Shown piece by piece: positions 41,701 to 51,635 of a stretch of 64,000 bases of DNA. The position numbers and the translations under genes were made by a program. The stretch's first letter is position 1, and each line of letters starts with the position of its first letter. The notes beneath the pieces were generated by a model that saw only the letters and a list, made by a program, of their open reading frames with translations, searched no databases and was not told where the DNA came from. The stretch is from Treponema parvum (GTDB taxonomy: Bacteria > Spirochaetota > Spirochaetia > Treponematales > Treponemataceae): contig NZ_CP054257.1 of assembly GCF_017893945.1 (NCBI RefSeq), positions 992,001-1,056,000 on the forward strand, read 5' to 3'.

Positions 41701-43647
41701 TTATTTAACTTGCCTGTACGTTACCGTAAGATTTACTATGTCGATCTTTGCCGCTTGTACCGTTATCGATCCGTTTAGCGCGACGGGCGACAGAGGCGTT
41801 AAAAGCGTTTCCTGCGCAAGAGACGGGATTATAAACACACCTTGGTTTCCTTTCTGTTCTACGCACACGGCTTCGCCCTTCCAATCGGGATTTTGTAAAA
41901 GGTATACCAGCGTCCAGTGCAGGTTGCTGTTGCGCTCGGCGTTTTTACAGGCAGCGGCGGCCGCGTCGCCTGCACTTATGCGTTCAAGCATGACGTCCTT
42001 TGTTAAAAGTTCCTTTTTGTCCAAGAACGCGTGTAATTGCTCGTGCGCTACAAGATCTCCGTAGCGGCGGAGCGGGCTTGTTACCTGCGAGTACATGCTT
42101 ATTCCAAGTCCCGAGTGCGGCGAAGGAGTAACCCCTACGTTGCGCTTCCGCATACATCGTCTCAGCTTGAATTGCCCTGCAAGGCCTTGTGGAAGATCTT
42201 TGGGGATTTCAGGTTTGTCCTGGCTCACATAGGGAAAAGGAATATTGTTTTTAAATGCAAATTTTGCAGCGCCCTCTCCGGCTAAAAGCATGGCTTCCCG
42301 CACTACGTCTTCGGATTCGTAACGCTCGTCCTTTGTGATTTCTACTTTTTTAGTATCCTTGTCTACACTTATGTGAACTTCAGGCAGCGTGATCGAGACG
42401 GCTCCCGCTTTTTTACGGCGTTCTTCGTTCCGTTTTGCGATTTCAAAGAGCGGGTGCAATTCTTCGCTTTCTTTCATCTCGTCCGCCTTTGCAAATGAGA
42501 GGCGTTTTACCCTTACTGCGGTCTTTAATACTGAGCAGTCTTCTACCGCTCCTTTTTCATCGAATTTTATGCGGAACGACAAGGCGTAACTCGCATCGTT
42601 TAATCCAAGCGCGTAATCGGAAAGAACGGATTCGCAAAGCATGCGGCTTGCTCCTTCGGGAATGTAAAGAGTTGCTCCCCGCGCGCGTGCGGTTTTGTCT
42701 ATTGAGCTTTCGGGAATAACTGTTGACGCGGGATCGGCAATGTGTACCCAAAGGTATGTTCCGTCCCAGCAGACGGCGTCGTCAGGATCGTTCGAGTATT
42801 CGCTGTCTATGGCATAGGCAATGCCTTCTACGGCCAGCCGCTCTTCTTTTTTGGGAGAGAGAAGCGATTCAGTAGCCGACTGCATGGAAAGTCCCCAGCG
42901 GACAGGGTAGGGGTTTCGCGTTATTTCCCAAATGCCGGTATCCAAAAGAATTTTATGCGCGTTTTCCTGTGTCTGTTTTATTCCCGCATCCTGCAGGGTT
43001 TTTGATTTGTCGCTTTTACCCAACGCAAGAGCTTCCACGTCGACCATGAATTTTGCGTCGTCCGGCAGTATAAGCTTTTTTTGTTTGAGACGGCTTAAAA
43101 ATTCTTCGCGAACTGCGGCGGATTTTTCTTTTTCTTCAAGTTTCTTTTGCATGGATTTTATAGAATCTTCGGTTTGTAAAAAAAATCGGAGATTGCCGCG
43201 TTTCATTTCCTCTTCGTCAAGTTTAAACTCAAAAGAATTTAAAAGTGCGTCGTACAAAAACCATGCGCCGTCGGCGGGAAAGGCGGAACTTACGAGTTCT
43301 TTCAGATCGGAAAAAGAAACGGCTTTTGCCGCCTCCTCTTCGTCAGAAATTATAAGCTCATAAATTTCTTTTATCTGCTTTAATATGTTTTTGTCTTCGA
43401 AAGACAAAACGCTCTGAATGGAAGAAACTCCGTCGCTCAAAAAAATTATGTCTTTTTCCCGTACTTTTTGCACTGAAAATTGCGGTGCTTTTCCTCCGGC
43501 TGCAGAAGGTGCAGCTGCGGAAGCTGTGCGGAATTCTATCGTATATTTGTCGCCGTCGGCTTCGGTTACTACGGCCGGTTGTCTTTTATATAAAACCAAA
43601 GATTTTTTTTGGATCATGGCAATATCATAGCTTAACGGATTAGGCAT
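41701..43647 (-). CDS. RNB-domain ribonuclease (RNase II/R family)
   Basis: This 648-residue 3'-5' exoribonuclease has an N-terminal region with OB-like and helical parts (1-260). The catalytic RNB domain has the metal-binding motif AIDSEYSNDPDDAVCW (aspartates around residues 285-295) and GATLYIPEGASRML. The C-terminal half carries YSQVTSPLRRYGDLVAHEQL, and a short S1-like tail follows. The cold-shock-domain start of RNase R is not evident, so it fits the shorter spirochaetal RNB type. Two starts, 43647 and 43617, are possible; neither has a Shine-Dalgarno, and each follows ATATTGCC. It degrades RNA in the cytoplasm. Confidence 0.9.
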   Translation of the reverse strand: MPNPLSYDIAMIQKKSLVLYKRQPAVVTEADGDKYTIEFRTASAAAPSAAGGKAPQFSVQKVREKDIIFLSDGVSSIQSVLSFEDKNILKQIKEIYELIISDEEEAAKAVSFSDLKELVSSAFPADGAWFLYDALLNSFEFKLDEEEMKRGNLRFFLQTEDSIKSMQKKLEEKEKSAAVREEFLSRLKQKKLILPDDAKFMVDVEALALGKSDKSKTLQDAGIKQTQENAHKILLDTGIWEITRNPYPVRWGLSMQSATESLLSPKKEERLAVEGIAYAIDSEYSNDPDDAVCWDGTYLWVHIADPASTVIPESSIDKTARARGATLYIPEGASRMLCESVLSDYALGLNDASYALSFRIKFDEKGAVEDCSVLKTAVRVKRLSFAKADEMKESEELHPLFEIAKRNEERRKKAGAVSITLPEVHISVDKDTKKVEITKDERYESEDVVREAMLLAGEGAAKFAFKNNIPFPYVSQDKPEIPKDLPQGLAGQFKLRRCMRKRNVGVTPSPHSGLGISMYSQVTSPLRRYGDLVAHEQLHAFLDKKELLTKDVMLERISAGDAAAAACKNAERNSNLHWTLVYLLQNPDWKGEAVCVEQKGNQGVFIIPSLAQETLLTPLSPVALNGSITVQAAKIDIVNLTVTYRQVK

Positions 43648-43700
43648 GGCAATATAAATATTTTAACAATTTTGCGGCGCGAATTGAAGATTCTGCCCGA

Positions 43701-43729
43701 TTGATACAAAACATTTATTTCTTTATAAT
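43701..43729 (+). promoter_or_regulatory. Strong sigma-70 promoter of oadGAB
   Basis: TTGATA (43701-43706) and a perfect TATAAT (43724-43729) are separated by 17 bases. The 60-base leader ends in AGGGGG before the oadG start. This is one of the best promoter matches in the window and fits a highly expressed energy-metabolism operon. Confidence 0.75.
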
Positions 43730-43789
43730 GACCGCAATCTGTTATTAAATTTTTTAAGATTTAAATACGATTTATTTTCAGGGGGAAAT

Positions 43790-44029
43790 ATGACAATAAC
43801 GGAAATGCTGGGACAAAGTCTGATTCTTACCGTCCTCGGTATGGGTGCCGTTTTTGTTTTTCTGATCATCATGATTCAGGCTATGATTTTAGTAAATAAG
43901 ATCATTCGTGCCTTTAAACTTGATGTAGAAAAGCAGGATACGGCAGTTCAAACTCAAGCCGCACCTGCTGCTGCTTCGGATAATTCAATAATTGCCGCGA
44001 TTGCCGCTGCATTGCGTGCTAAGCGCTAA
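43790..44029 (+). CDS. oadG: Oxaloacetate decarboxylase gamma subunit
   Basis: This 79-residue small membrane subunit has one transmembrane helix (residues 10-38), then a charged and alanine-rich tail. OadG anchors the alpha subunit to the membrane beta subunit of the sodium pump. Sequence conservation is low, but the GMGAVFVFLIIMI membrane stretch, the length and the position just before oadA are as expected. It is the first gene of oadGAB. Confidence 0.9.
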   Translation: MTITEMLGQSLILTVLGMGAVFVFLIIMIQAMILVNKIIRAFKLDVEKQDTAVQTQAAPAAASDNSIIAAIAAALRAKR

Positions 44030-44051
44030 TAATCATTAGGAGAGTTTTTTC

Positions 44052-46136
44052 ATGGCTAAGAAAGTTCAAATTTCAGAATTGGTTTTGCGCGACGCACACC
44101 AGTCTCTTCATGCTACCCGCATGACAACGGCGGATATGCTTCCGATCGCCCCCAAACTGGACAAGATCGGTTACTGGGCGGCAGAAGCTTGGGGCGGGGC
44201 TACCTACGACAGCTGTATCCGTTTTTTAAATGAAGACCCTTGGGAACGCCTTCGCAAATTACACGCGGCTATGCCAAATACCAAGCTCATGATGCTTTTA
44301 CGCGGACAAAACCTTTTAGGCTATCGTCACTATGCGGATGACGTAGTGGATAAATTCGTAGAGTATGCGGCAAAAAACGGTATAGACGTATTCCGCATTT
44401 TTGACGCCTGCAACGATCCGCGCAACCTTGAACGCGCTACTAAGGCCGCAAAAAAGACGGGCAAACACGTCCAAATGGCAATTTCCTATGCGACTACCCC
44501 TTATCACACAAAAGAGATCTACGCCGATCTTGCAAAAACCTACGCGGAATTCGGAGCCGATTCGATCTGTATAAAAGATATGGCGGGTCTTTTAAAACCT
44601 TACGAAGTCTACGATCTCGTAAAGGCGATCAAAAAGAAGGTAGACCTTCCCATTGAAATTCACTCGCATTCCACGACGGGACTTTCAGTCGCGACGCTGT
44701 TAAAGGGAGCGGAAGCAGGAGCTGAAATCCTTGATACGGCAATCTCTTCGATGTCTATGGGAACTTCCCATTCCCCGACAGAAACTGTGGTTGAAATGTT
44801 CAAGGGCACCGAATACGACACGGGACTGGATATCAGAGCCTTGCTTGAAATCGCAGCTTATTTCCGTGAAATCCGCTTGCACTACGCTTCTTTGGAATCC
44901 AAATTCCTCGGAGCGGACACCCGCATCCTTGTGTCTCAGGTTCCCGGCGGAATGCTTTCGAACCTTGAATCCCAGCTTAAACAGCAGGGCGCAGCGGATA
45001 AGATCGACGAAGTTCTTAAAGAAATTCCCCTTGTGCAAAAGGACGTAGGATACGTTCCCCTTGTTACTCCTACTTCTCAAATCGTAGGCACTCAGGCGGT
45101 ATTCAACATACTTTTCGGCCGATATAAAAATCTCACTCAGGAATTCAGGGATCTTTTGGTAGGCAAATACGGAAAACTTCCGGCCGCTCCGAATGCGGAT
45201 CTTGTAAAATTGGCCCTCGAGCAAAACAAAATGGATGAAGTGATTACCTGCCGTCCTGCGGACAAGATCGAACCGGAATGGGATAAAATGGTTGCCGAAT
45301 CTAAGGCTAACGGAGGCAACGGTTCCGTAGAAGACGTGCTCACATACGCCATGTTCCCGAAAGTTGCGTCCAAATTCTTTGAGACGAGAGCAAACGGCCC
45401 CGTCGACGCTGAAAAAATGTTCGGTGAAAAGAAAGTTGCTCCTTCAACATCTTCGGCAGGCGGAAGCTATACGGTTACGGTAAACGGTTCTTCGTACGAC
45501 GTTACGACCGGTCCTTCCGGCGATTCAATGAACGTGACTGTGAACGGTACGGCTTACAATGTGACGTTCGGCAAAGCGGGAAGCGCTCCTTCTGCGTCCG
45601 CCGCCTCAGGCGCCGCTGCTGCGGTTTCGGGCGGGCAGGAAATCAAAGCTCCCGTAGCGGGAACTCTGCTAAGGCATGTCGTCTCTCCCGGAACGAACGT
45701 TACAAAAGGCCAGACTATCATAATGCTTGAATCCATGAAGATGGAACTTGAAGTAAAAGCCCCCTGCGACGGAAAAGTTTCGTTTACGATACAGCCCGGA
45801 ACACAGATCAAAGCTGGTGACGTGCTCGGAAACATAGGCGGCGCTCCTGTAGCTGCCAAACCCGCAGTTCAGGCGGCGCCTGCGGCACAGCCTGCTCCGG
45901 CGGCAGCGCCCGCATCTTCGACGGGTGGAAAGGCTGTGAAGGCTCCCGTTGCCGGAACCTTGCTTAAGTATGTAGTGGCTGAGGGCGCTGCCGTAAAGGC
46001 GGATACGACCGTTATAATGATAGAATCCATGAAGATGGAGCTTGAAGTAAAAGCGGGGGCTGCAGGCGCCGTGCATTTTGTCGCCGCGCCCGGTTCGCAG
46101 ATCAGTGCAGGACAGCTGCTCGCTGAGATCAAATAG
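44052..46136 (+). CDS. oadA: Oxaloacetate decarboxylase alpha subunit with two biotinyl domains
   Basis: This 694-residue carboxyltransferase moves the carboxyl group from oxaloacetate to biotin. The HMGL-like TIM barrel opens with [15 protein letters not shown] (residues 7-20) and contains the lysine/histidine site in [12 protein letters not shown] and [12 protein letters not shown]. The PYC/OADA conserved domain spans about 300-460. The C-terminus holds two biotinyl domains, both with ESMKMEL: lysines at about 563 and 661, joined by an alanine/proline-rich linker. The pre-domain strand VTVNGxxYxV is likewise doubled. Usual OadA proteins have one such domain and about 590-600 residues, so this is an internal duplication. 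Confidence 0.95.
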   Translation: MAKKVQISELVLRDAHQSLHATRMTTADMLPIAPKLDKIGYWAAEAWGGATYDSCIRFLNEDPWERLRKLHAAMPNTKLMMLLRGQNLLGYRHYADDVVDKFVEYAAKNGIDVFRIFDACNDPRNLERATKAAKKTGKHVQMAISYATTPYHTKEIYADLAKTYAEFGADSICIKDMAGLLKPYEVYDLVKAIKKKVDLPIEIHSHSTTGLSVATLLKGAEAGAEILDTAISSMSMGTSHSPTETVVEMFKGTEYDTGLDIRALLEIAAYFREIRLHYASLESKFLGADTRILVSQVPGGMLSNLESQLKQQGAADKIDEVLKEIPLVQKDVGYVPLVTPTSQIVGTQAVFNILFGRYKNLTQEFRDLLVGKYGKLPAAPNADLVKLALEQNKMDEVITCRPADKIEPEWDKMVAESKANGGNGSVEDVLTYAMFPKVASKFFETRANGPVDAEKMFGEKKVAPSTSSAGGSYTVTVNGSSYDVTTGPSGDSMNVTVNGTAYNVTFGKAGSAPSASAASGAAAAVSGGQEIKAPVAGTLLRHVVSPGTNVTKGQTIIMLESMKMELEVKAPCDGKVSFTIQPGTQIKAGDVLGNIGGAPVAAKPAVQAAPAAQPAPAAAPASSTGGKAVKAPVAGTLLKYVVAEGAAVKADTTVIMIESMKMELEVKAGAAGAVHFVAAPGSQISAGQLLAEIK

Positions 46137-46149
46137 GACGGATCGTAAA

Positions 46150-47577
46150 ATGAATGATTTAACAAATAAAAAAAGCACTCAGTTTATGAAAGCCTGTCTG
46201 GTTTTGTTCGGAATTACGCTGGTGCTTTCTTTTGCAAGTACCGTTTTTGCATCCAATTCTCACAGGGAAGTCGCTTCGTTTAGAACGATGTCAACCGCAA
46301 TAATAAAAGGGTCGGAGAACATTCCGAATATCTCGGTTTCAAAGTTTTTGATGAACCTTTATAAGACCACCGGTATTTATAAAATAATTCATACGGAAAC
46401 GGCCGAAGAGATGGCTCTGGAGGAAGTTCAAAATGCGGCGCAGCACTCGGCTGCCGCTGCGGATCCGTTTGCAGGCAAGATCGTCCCAGGCTGGCAAAGG
46501 CTGATCATGGTAGCGATCGGGTTCCTGATCGTCTATCTCGGGGCTGCGCGCGGATTTGAACCGCTTCTTCTCATTCCTATAGGATTCGGGACAATTCTTG
46601 TAAATATTCCGGGCGCGGGAATGGGGGACGCTCCTCACGGAATGCTGCACATAATATACTCTTCCGGCGTAGGAAACGAATTCTTTCCGATGCTGATCTT
46701 TATGGGAATAGGCGCAATGACGGACTTCGGCCCGCTCATCGCGAATCCTAAATTGGCGCTGCTCGGCGGCGCTGCCCAGTTCGGAGTATTTTTTACCTTG
46801 TTCGGCGTTGCGCTTATGAACCTTATTCCCGGAATCGATTACAACATGAAACAGGCCTGCGCTATCGCAATAATAGGCGGCGCGGACGGACCTACTTCGA
46901 TATATGTTTCAGGAAAGCTTGCTCCCGAAATGATGGCCGTTATCGCCGTAGCTGCATATTCGTATATGGCTTTGGTTCCTATGATCCAGCCTCCGATTAT
47001 GAAACTTCTCACGACCAAAAAAGAACGCCATATCACTATGGATCAGCTGCGCATCGTTTCTCCGATTGAAAAGACGCTGTTCCCCATGGTTTTGCTTATC
47101 CTTGCCATATTGCTTCTTCCTCCCGCTGCGCCTCTTATCGGTATGCTGGCTTTCGGGAATTTCGTAAAGGAATGCGGCGTAGTTTCACGTCTTTCAAAGA
47201 CTATGGAAAACGAATTGATGAATATCGTTTCGATACTGCTTTCTTTGGGAGTGGGTTCTCAGATGACGCCTGAAAAGATCATGAACATGAACTCGATAGG
47301 CATTATTTTCTTAGGTCTGTTCGCCTTTGCAATCGCTACGGCTGCCGGCGTTCTCATGGCCAAATTTATGAACCTGTTCCTCCGCAAGAAGGTTAATCCT
47401 CTGATAGGTTCTGCGGGAGTTTCCGCCGTGCCTATGGCGGCTCGCGTATCGAATAAGGTGGGAATGGAATATGATCCTTCAAACTTCCTTTTGATGCACG
47501 CAATGGGACCGAACGTCGCAGGCGTTATCGGTACTGCCATCGCCGCAGGCGTGTTCATAGCGACTTACGGCGGCTGA
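46150..47577 (+). CDS. oadB: Oxaloacetate decarboxylase beta subunit (Na+ pump)
   Basis: This 475-residue membrane subunit decarboxylates carboxybiotin and exports sodium ions. The family motif [17 protein letters not shown] (with the catalytic aspartate) and the second conserved segment [19 protein letters not shown] are present, and about nine hydrophobic segments are visible. The ATG at 46150 is 13 bases after the oadA stop. The N-terminus has an extra hydrophobic segment and a linker of about 100 residues before the core, longer than in the Klebsiella-type protein. It generates a sodium gradient that the NSS transporter and other symporters may use. Confidence 0.95.
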   Translation: MNDLTNKKSTQFMKACLVLFGITLVLSFASTVFASNSHREVASFRTMSTAIIKGSENIPNISVSKFLMNLYKTTGIYKIIHTETAEEMALEEVQNAAQHSAAAADPFAGKIVPGWQRLIMVAIGFLIVYLGAARGFEPLLLIPIGFGTILVNIPGAGMGDAPHGMLHIIYSSGVGNEFFPMLIFMGIGAMTDFGPLIANPKLALLGGAAQFGVFFTLFGVALMNLIPGIDYNMKQACAIAIIGGADGPTSIYVSGKLAPEMMAVIAVAAYSYMALVPMIQPPIMKLLTTKKERHITMDQLRIVSPIEKTLFPMVLLILAILLLPPAAPLIGMLAFGNFVKECGVVSRLSKTMENELMNIVSILLSLGVGSQMTPEKIMNMNSIGIIFLGLFAFAIATAAGVLMAKFMNLFLRKKVNPLIGSAGVSAVPMAARVSNKVGMEYDPSNFLLMHAMGPNVAGVIGTAIAAGVFIATYGG

Positions 47578-47629
47578 TAAAGCACATTTTTTGACGGCGT
47601 AAGTTCGGAACAAAATAAGACAAAATAAT

Positions 47630-47675
47630 GGGCGGGATTTCAAAAGTGCTCTTTTGAAATCCCGCCCTTCTTGTT
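47630..47675. terminator. Bidirectional terminator between oadB and clpB
   Basis: A perfect 17-bp stem pairs GGGCGGGATTTCAAAAG (47630-47646) with CTTTTGAAATCCCGCCC (47651-47667) around a TGCT loop. TTCTTGTTTTT follows on the plus strand. It serves both convergent genes and is the strongest hairpin in the window. Confidence 0.9.
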
Positions 47676-47698
47676 TTTGAGCGGCCCCTCTAACCGAT

Positions 47699-50290
47699 TT
47701 AATTGAATTTAAGTCCTTCTTTTCCGGCGCTCACTTTTATAATGCTGTTCTCGGCAAACTTTCCGGCTAGAAGATCCTTCGCAAGGGGATTTTCAACATA
47801 ATTTTGGATGGCGCGCTTTACCGGACGCGCTCCGTAAGCCGGCTCATAGCCTTTTTCCGCAAGGAACGAAAGCGCGCTGTCGTCGAACGTAAGTTTTATT
47901 CTTCTGTCTTCCAGTCGTTCGGCAACTTTTTTAAGCTGATTGCGTATGATTCCTTGTATACAAGACATGTCGAGCCGTTTGAACATGACGATTTCATCCA
48001 GCCTGTTTAAAAATTCCGGCCTGAAAGTCGATCGCAAAAGCGACATGACGGCGGGCCTTACTGCTGCCATTTTTTCTTCACTGTCTGCGTCGATAATTAT
48101 GTCGCTTCCCAAATTGCTGGTCATTATTATGATCGTGTTCTTAAAATCCACAAGGCGGCCTTGTCCGTCGGTCAAACGCCCGTCGTCGAGAACTTGCAGC
48201 AATATGTTGAATACGTCGGGATGAGCTTTTTCAATTTCATCGAACAGGACTACGCTGTACGGGCGGCGCCTTACGGCTTCGGTAAGCTGACCTCCTTCGT
48301 CATAGCCTACATAGCCGGGCGGCGCGCCTATGAGCCGGGAAACCGAAAATTTTTCCATGTACTCGCTCATGTCGATCCTTGTCAAGGCTTTTTCATCGTT
48401 AAACAGGAAGTCCGCGAGTGTTTTCGCCAGTTCGGTTTTTCCTACTCCCGTAGGCCCTATGAACAAAAAGCTGCCCTGCGGCCTGTTGGGATCTCCCATT
48501 CCGGAGCGGTTTCTTCTGATTGCGTCCGAAACTACTTGAACGGCTTCGTCTTGTCCTATTACGCGCTTGTGCAATACGTCTTCCAGCTGCAAATATTTTT
48601 GTTTTTCGGAAGAAAGCATCTTTGCTACGGGAATTCCCGTCCACGTGGAAACCACGCGTGCAATATCCTCTTCGGTAACTTCCTGCCTTAAAAGCGAACT
48701 TCGTTCGTTGTTGTCTTCGTCGGCGAGTTTTTTTTCGGCGACCTGAGCTTCTTCGAGCTGTTTTTCAACGGCGGGAATTATGCTGTATTTTAATTCCGCG
48801 GCTTTTTCCAAATTGCCTTCGCGCGTATATTTTTCAATGTTGAAACGCTCTTTTTCAAGCTGCTCTTTTAGAGCTCTTATCTTGTCTATGTTGGACTTTT
48901 CGTTTTTCCATTGAAGTTTCATAGCGTCGCGCTTCGATACAAGGTCGGCAAGCTCTTTTTCAAGCTTGGCGAGCCTTTCTTTTGACGACACGTCTTCTTC
49001 CTTTGAAAGAGACTGTTTTTCAATCAAAAGCTGCAGTATCTTCCGTTCGGCCTGATCAAGCTCCGTAGGCTGGCTTTCTATTTCCATTTTTAAGCGGCTC
49101 GCCGCTTCGTCTACCAGATCTATCGCCTTGTCGGGCATAAAGCGGTTCGTTATGTAGCGGTTCGAAAGCACTGCCGCAGCGACGAGCGCTTCGTCGTTTA
49201 TCTTTACGCCGTGATGAATTTCATATTTTTCGCGTAAACCGCGCAGTATCGCTATGGTATCTTCGACCGAAGGTTCGTTACAGTAAACCTGCTGAAAGCG
49301 CCTCTCCAGAGCGGCGTCTTTTTCTATATATTTGCGGTATTCGTCCAAAGTCGTAGCGCCGATCGCGCGCAATTCTCCGCGGGCAAGGGCGGGCTTTAGA
49401 AGATTCGAAGCGTCCATAGAACCTTCGCTTGCACCTGCGCCTACGATTGTATGCAATTCATCTATAAAAAGAATGATTCTGCCTTCGGACTTTTGAATTT
49501 CGGTGATTACGGCCTTAAGTCGCTCTTCAAATTCTCCGCGGAATTTCGCACCGGCTACAAGGGAACCTAAGTCAAGCGACAGGAGCCTTTTGTTTTTAAG
49601 GCTTTCGGGAACGTCTCCCGACGCGATTCTTCTTGCAAGGCCTTCTACGATAGCGGTTTTTCCTACGCCCGGTTCGCCGATTAAAACGGGATTGTTTTTT
49701 GTGCGGCGGCAAAGAACCTGCATCACGCGCCTGATCTCTTCGTCGCGTCCTATCACGGGATCGATCTTATCCTGCCTTGCGAGGGAAGTTAAATCCTTCG
49801 TGTATTTTTCAAGAGCCTGTATTGTATTTTCAGGATCTTGGGACGTCACTCCCTGATTCCCGCGTACGTCTTTCAGAGCTTTTAAAACCGCTTCATGCGT
49901 AATTCCTGCGGATCTTAAAACCTCGGCCGTCCGTCCGTCGGATTTTGTAATTGCAAGCAGAATATGTTCCGTCGAAAGGTAGCGGTCGTGAAGGTCTGAC
50001 ATTTCCTTTTCAGCCTTGGCGAGAATTTTCTGAGCTTCGTTTGAAAGAACCGTCTGTGTGTTTCCGCTGATTCTCGGATCGGAATCGAGAAGTTCCTGCG
50101 TTTTTTGAATCAACGATTGAACGTTTGCCCCTATGCGTTCGATGAGAGGCGGAACCAAACCGTCTTTTTGCTGCAAGAGCGCCATGAGGATATGTTCAAG
50201 TCCTATTTCACTGTGATCGTTTTGTTGCGCAAGGGCGTTTGCGGATTGCAATGCGTCCTGCGCTTTTAGTGTAAAATGTTCTAAATCCAT
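47699..50290 (-). CDS. clpB: ATP-dependent chaperone ClpB
   Basis: This 863-residue AAA+ disaggregase, a standard length, has an N-domain with tandem Clp repeats (1-145), NBD1 with [15 protein letters not shown] near 205 and [20 protein letters not shown], the coiled-coil middle domain (about 400-525) that distinguishes ClpB from ClpA/C, and NBD2 with [15 protein letters not shown] and [21 protein letters not shown]. It rescues aggregated proteins together with DnaK. No CIRCE element was found upstream; the -10 box lies only six bases before the ATG. It is terminated by the shared hairpin with oadB. Confidence 0.98.
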   Translation of the reverse strand: MDLEHFTLKAQDALQSANALAQQNDHSEIGLEHILMALLQQKDGLVPPLIERIGANVQSLIQKTQELLDSDPRISGNTQTVLSNEAQKILAKAEKEMSDLHDRYLSTEHILLAITKSDGRTAEVLRSAGITHEAVLKALKDVRGNQGVTSQDPENTIQALEKYTKDLTSLARQDKIDPVIGRDEEIRRVMQVLCRRTKNNPVLIGEPGVGKTAIVEGLARRIASGDVPESLKNKRLLSLDLGSLVAGAKFRGEFEERLKAVITEIQKSEGRIILFIDELHTIVGAGASEGSMDASNLLKPALARGELRAIGATTLDEYRKYIEKDAALERRFQQVYCNEPSVEDTIAILRGLREKYEIHHGVKINDEALVAAAVLSNRYITNRFMPDKAIDLVDEAASRLKMEIESQPTELDQAERKILQLLIEKQSLSKEEDVSSKERLAKLEKELADLVSKRDAMKLQWKNEKSNIDKIRALKEQLEKERFNIEKYTREGNLEKAAELKYSIIPAVEKQLEEAQVAEKKLADEDNNERSSLLRQEVTEEDIARVVSTWTGIPVAKMLSSEKQKYLQLEDVLHKRVIGQDEAVQVVSDAIRRNRSGMGDPNRPQGSFLFIGPTGVGKTELAKTLADFLFNDEKALTRIDMSEYMEKFSVSRLIGAPPGYVGYDEGGQLTEAVRRRPYSVVLFDEIEKAHPDVFNILLQVLDDGRLTDGQGRLVDFKNTIIIMTSNLGSDIIIDADSEEKMAAVRPAVMSLLRSTFRPEFLNRLDEIVMFKRLDMSCIQGIIRNQLKKVAERLEDRRIKLTFDDSALSFLAEKGYEPAYGARPVKRAIQNYVENPLAKDLLAGKFAENSIIKVSAGKEGLKFN

Positions 50291-50296
50291 ACTTTT

Positions 50297-50325
50297 AAAT
50301 TACAAATGAAATACGAGAAATTCAA
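50297..50325 (-). promoter_or_regulatory. clpB promoter implying a leaderless transcript
   Basis: On the minus strand TTGAAT (50325-50320) and TAATTT (50302-50297) are 17 bases apart. Only six bases (AAAAGT) separate the -10 from the ATG at 50290, so the expected start of transcription falls on or beside the start codon. No Shine-Dalgarno is present, consistent with leaderless translation. Confidence 0.5.
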
Positions 50326-50337
50326 ATTTTTATTTAG

Positions 50338-50460
50338 GCTGCGCGGGCGGGGAAAACTTGCCGACCGATGCTTTCCTGAGTTCCGCCAACGTTAACGCTC
50401 CCCTCCAATCCTTGCCGTAAAAAATTTGGCGTTGCTGCAGTCGCACAGGACGTGCGAACC
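50338..50460 (-). repeat. Modular intergenic repeat, copy D (reverse orientation)
   Basis: Read on the minus strand this shows GTTCGCACGTCCTGTGCGAC, GGCAAGGATTGGAGGGG, AGCGTTAACGTTGGCGGAA and GGAAAGCATCGGTCGGCAAG, closely matching the middle part of copy B (34000-34115). It fills most of the 175-base gap between the clpB start and the tocopherol-cyclase-like gene. Confidence 0.55.
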
Positions 50461-50465
50461 GGACG

Positions 50466-51614
50466 CTATGCGTTTATGCTGTCTTCTTCGCCGTATTCGC
50501 AGAACGCGTTTGAAATTTTAGCGTATTCGAGCAGTTCTACCGTTTTTTTTATTTTTTTATACAGCCTGAGTTCTCCGCTTGTGTCTCCGCTTTCGAGGAT
50601 CTTAAAAATTTTTCCGTAAACGGCGGCGGACTCGTAAGTGCGAACGCACATGCTGCTTGTTTTGCAGAATATATCTATGTCGATTATGTATTTTTTGTTA
50701 TGAAGACTTACCGACCAACGCAGTTGGTCGTCTTCGTCATTTTTTGGCATTTGAGTGCAAGTCCATTCCGACGAATATGAATTTTTTCCTTGAACGAATA
50801 CTATGCGGTCCGACAAAATTTTTATGAACGCGCACAGCTTATTTTCGTATAATCCCTGTATGGTAAAGCAGGTGTTTTTAAGTTTTTTTCCCGTGATGAG
50901 GCTTGTCATTGAAGATGCGGAAATATGAATGAAGGGTCTCGGAAATGCGTCGCCCCAAGTTTTATCGGTGTATCCCGAACATTTTTTAGGATTTACCGTA
51001 TAAACGTTTCCGTCTACGCTTATCGCACCTGAAAAAACGGTTTCCGCTCCTGTAGGAATCCAATTGTTTCCTTTTTTTATATAGCCTGCGGGAAAATCTA
51101 TGAGCCGTTCTATGTTAAGATCCCATGTTATACATCCCGCCGCGCTGTAATATTCGGGATGGCGCAGTCTGTCGTCATTGGAAAGCTCTATCTTTCCGCG
51201 CAGTTCCGAATGCGAAAAATAACAGCCCGGAAGACTTATGCTGTGTTTCTTTTTGTTATATGCAAGGTCTTTTGTTTTAAAATAATTGCTTATATACTTG
51301 GCGTTCGTGCCGTACATTCCTGCGCGCACCGCTACATACGACGGAGCTTCTACAGTCTGACCGCTTTCCTGCGAATACAGCATTTCGGAAAGTTGTTCTT
51401 GGGAATATTCGGTTTTTAACTTGGTCGAAAAAGACATTTTGTCCGGCGATATGTAAGGATTTACGACTTGAAGCTCTAAAAAGAAACTTCTTTCTTCGCC
51501 GGTCGAGTCGGACTGGGCGCACATAAAATAAAGCCAGCGCTCTATGCCTTTCTTTTTAAAAAAGCCGCCTAATTTATATGAATCGTTACGGATATTTAAT
51601 TTTGACACTGCCAT
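50466..51614 (-). CDS. Tocopherol cyclase-like/AttH-type hypothetical protein
   Basis: This is a 382-residue protein without a signal peptide, rich in beta strands. Segments such as KGIERWLYFMCAQ, FFLELQVVNPYISPD, YVAVRAGMYG and YTDKTWGDAFPRPFIHISAS resemble the bacterial tocopherol-cyclase-like family, whose members are two lipocalin-like barrels. Tocopherol is not expected in a treponeme, so the cyclase activity should not be assumed; a lipid- or quinone-binding role is possible. It lies 21 bases downstream of the M16C protease gene, probably in the same operon, with no Shine-Dalgarno. Confidence 0.6.
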   Translation of the reverse strand: MAVSKLNIRNDSYKLGGFFKKKGIERWLYFMCAQSDSTGEERSFFLELQVVNPYISPDKMSFSTKLKTEYSQEQLSEMLYSQESGQTVEAPSYVAVRAGMYGTNAKYISNYFKTKDLAYNKKKHSISLPGCYFSHSELRGKIELSNDDRLRHPEYYSAAGCITWDLNIERLIDFPAGYIKKGNNWIPTGAETVFSGAISVDGNVYTVNPKKCSGYTDKTWGDAFPRPFIHISASSMTSLITGKKLKNTCFTIQGLYENKLCAFIKILSDRIVFVQGKNSYSSEWTCTQMPKNDEDDQLRWSVSLHNKKYIIDIDIFCKTSSMCVRTYESAAVYGKIFKILESGDTSGELRLYKKIKKTVELLEYAKISNAFCEYGEEDSINA

Positions 51615-51635
51615 ATTTTAGGTATCGGTATTTTT

